A DNA stretch of 16,505 nucleotides from contig PWOE01000140.1 of the NCBI GenBank assembly GCA_003557585.1, forward strand, positions 1-16,505. Direction: 5' to 3'. The translations under genes were made by a program, and so were the position numbers. The stretch is from Candidatus Nealsoniibacteriota bacterium (GTDB lineage Bacteria > Patescibacteriota > Minisyncoccia > Minisyncoccales > CSSED10-335). The notes under the pieces are model-generated. The model was given only the letters and a program-made list of their open reading frames with translations. It ran no database searches and was not told the origin of the DNA. Shown here piece after piece: positions 15,452 through 16,505 of this stretch; position 1 is the first letter of the stretch; every line of letters begins with the position of its first letter.

Positions 15452-16000
15452 TTAATATTGAGGCGCTCTTAATATCCCAAAATCTGAAACTGGAAAAACC
15501 CTAATAACTGCTCGACCAATTATATAATCCCTAGGTAGAGATCCCCAGCGACGCGAATCAAAAGAGGCCGCTCTATTGTCCCCTAAAACAAAATAGTCGC
15601 TTGGCCCGAGACTTATCTCAATTTTTTCTCCTGTCTTGAAATTATCTAAATAGTCAGACTCGTTTAAAGTTATCTCTTGACCATTTGTATAAATTATCTT
15701 AATCTTGCTGTCGTCAATAACAATTTCTTCTCCCGGCAAACCGACAATTCTCTTGATATGTCTCAATGTCGGATCCTCTGGATATCTAAAGACAACTACC
15801 TCACCTCTTTCAGGCTCTCTAAATCTGTAGCTTATCTCATCAACTATTAAGTAGTCACCATTGCTATAGCTTGGCTCCATCGAGTAACCGCTCACTATAA
15901 AGGGCTGAAATAAAAAATAGCGAACCGGCAAAACTATTATTAAAGCAATTAAGACAACTTTGGTAATCTCCCAAATAAAGGAGAAAAAATTCTTAATCAT
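15452..16000 (-). CDS. lepB: Signal peptidase I
   Basis: LepB is the membrane protease that removes signal peptides from exported proteins. The 182-aa protein has one N-terminal membrane helix (about 12-34), followed directly by the catalytic domain outside the membrane. The Ser-Lys dyad is Ser40 in SGYSMEPS and Lys83 in HIKRIVGLPGE. The conserved box GDNRAASFDSRRWG (140-153) and the ending IIGRAVIRVFP (160-170) confirm the family. Its size is typical of the short Gram-positive-like type. It is the first gene of the leftward operon and faces pth across a 76-base spacer with divergent promoters. The leader has a weak purine run (AAAAAGAG) that could act as a ribosome site. Confidence 0.96.
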   Translation of the reverse strand: MIKNFFSFIWEITKVVLIALIIVLPVRYFLFQPFIVSGYSMEPSYSNGDYLIVDEISYRFREPERGEVVVFRYPEDPTLRHIKRIVGLPGEEIVIDDSKIKIIYTNGQEITLNESDYLDNFKTGEKIEISLGPSDYFVLGDNRAASFDSRRWGSLPRDYIIGRAVIRVFPVSDFGILRAPQY

Positions 16001-16016
16001 ACTCTTTTTCTAAACA

Positions 16017-16045
16017 ATCTTATCTTAAATTTTGTTTTTTTTCAA
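16017..16045 (-). promoter_or_regulatory. Candidate promoter for lepB and the translation operon
   Basis: On the minus strand TTGAAA (16040-16045, five of six matches) and TAAGAT (16017-16022, four of six) are separated by 17 bases. The start is predicted near 16010, about 10 bases before the lepB ATG. It overlaps the oppositely directed pth promoter, so the two may compete for RNA polymerase. Confidence 0.5.
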
Positions 16046-16059
16046 TAGGACGCTATAAT
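16032..16059 (+). promoter_or_regulatory. Promoter for pth
   Basis: A perfect -10 box TATAAT (16054-16059) lies 16 bases after TTGTTT (16032-16037), which runs into a tract of eight T's (16035-16042). The predicted start near 16066 leaves a leader of only about 10 bases before the pth ATG, too short for a standard Shine-Dalgarno, and none is seen. Confidence 0.6.
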
Positions 16060-16076
16060 AAAAAATAGTCTTAAAT

Positions 16077-16505
16077 ATGATCTTAATTATCGGATTAGGC
16101 AATCCTAAAAAAGAATACCAAGAGACTCGACACAACGCAGGCTTTAAAGCGATAGACAAGATAAAGGAAGATTATAACTTTCCTGAATTTTCTTTTGTTA
16201 AAAAGATACAAGCGCAGATAGTCAAGGGCGAAATTAATAATCAAGAAGTTATACTTGCCAAGCCAGAGAATTTCATGAATCTTTCAGGAGAATCAGTCTT
16301 TAAAATAATGAATTTTTACAAGATAGAGCCTCAACAGACGATTATCATTCATGATGACATAGATATCGTCTTGGGAAATATCAAGATAATTAAGAATCGT
16401 GGCTCTGGAGGTCATCGAGGCATAAATTCGATAATCAACAAAAACAAGAATAATGATTTCGCAAGAATAAGAATCGGTATCTCTCTTTTGCAAAAACCAA
16501 AAAAT
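16077..16505 (+). CDS. pth: Peptidyl-tRNA hydrolase, cut by the right edge
   Basis: Pth releases peptides from peptidyl-tRNA that has dropped off the ribosome, recycling tRNA. The frame is open from ATG at 16077 to the window end, giving 143 residues of the usual roughly 190. Family motifs in order are IIGLGNP (4-10, Asn9), ETRHNAGF (16-23) with the catalytic His19, PENFMNLSG (63-71) with Asn68, HDDIDI (92-97) with Asp93, and GGHRGINSII (111-120). The residue after GGH, usually Asn (Asn114 in E. coli), is Arg114 here. It is the only gene on the plus strand, with its own promoter opposite lepB. The C-terminal end is outside the window. Confidence 0.94.
   Translation, partial: MILIIGLGNPKKEYQETRHNAGFKAIDKIKEDYNFPEFSFVKKIQAQIVKGEINNQEVILAKPENFMNLSGESVFKIMNFYKIEPQQTIIIHDDIDIVLGNIKIIKNRGSGGHRGINSIINKNKNNDFARIRIGISLLQKPKN

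Noticed and set aside
16293..16493. A 66-codon minus-strand frame opposite pth
   Set aside because: It lies inside the clearly coding Pth frame and shows no protein-like features.
1..16505. CRISPR array, insertion sequence, prophage, tRNA or rRNA
   Set aside because: I saw no regularly spaced repeats, transposase or integrase motifs, terminal repeats or tRNA-like cloverleaf segments; the space is filled by housekeeping-type genes.

Overview
The window is gene-dense, A+T-rich bacterial chromosome. Nineteen protein genes fill almost all of it; the longest stretch without a gene is about 120 bases. Eighteen genes read leftward (minus strand). Only the last, pth, reads rightward, and the right edge cuts it. 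The best guess for the source is a Patescibacteria/CPR (Parcubacteria-like) genome. The reasons are overlapping or abutting genes, shortened versions of ComEC, FtsZ and a GH1 enzyme, the cluster hisS-HIT-rpsU-yqeY-ybeY-ftsA-ftsZ, and an anaerobic (class III) ribonucleotide reductase. This placement is inferred from gene content and style; no rRNA is present to confirm it.

Right block (about 16.0 to 10.5 kb, reading left): lepB, hisS, a HIT protein, rpsU (bS21), yqeY and ybeY form a tight translation/housekeeping operon from a promoter facing pth. A second promoter, with a perfect TATAAT, precedes ftsA-ftsZ, and a hairpin with a T-run follows ftsZ. FtsA keeps its ATPase motifs and C-terminal membrane helix. 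FtsZ stops at the end of its folded core and lacks the usual linker and C-terminal peptide.

Left block (10.4 kb to 79, reading left): nrdD, nrdG, comEC, a GH1 glycosidase, an EamA/DMT membrane transporter, a membrane-anchored clan-A-like glycoside hydrolase, a membrane GT2 glycosyltransferase, dgkA and an HtrA protease. Spacings run from a 31-base overlap to a 20-base gap, and no terminator is visible inside, so this looks like one transcription unit of about 10 kb. Its centre is a glycan cassette (two hydrolases, a transporter and a processive-type glycosyltransferase) followed by a lipid/undecaprenol kinase. It could serve synthesis, trimming and export of a cell-surface beta-glycan, but that role is inference.

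Signals: several candidate promoters share a TTGTTT-type -35 box with a TATAAT-like -10 box 16-17 bases away, and give very short leaders. Start codons in the window mostly lack a clear Shine-Dalgarno sequence. The exception is a GGGAGG motif at the extreme left edge, behind a TTGACA promoter that reads out of the window. I found no mobile element, CRISPR array, tRNA or rRNA.
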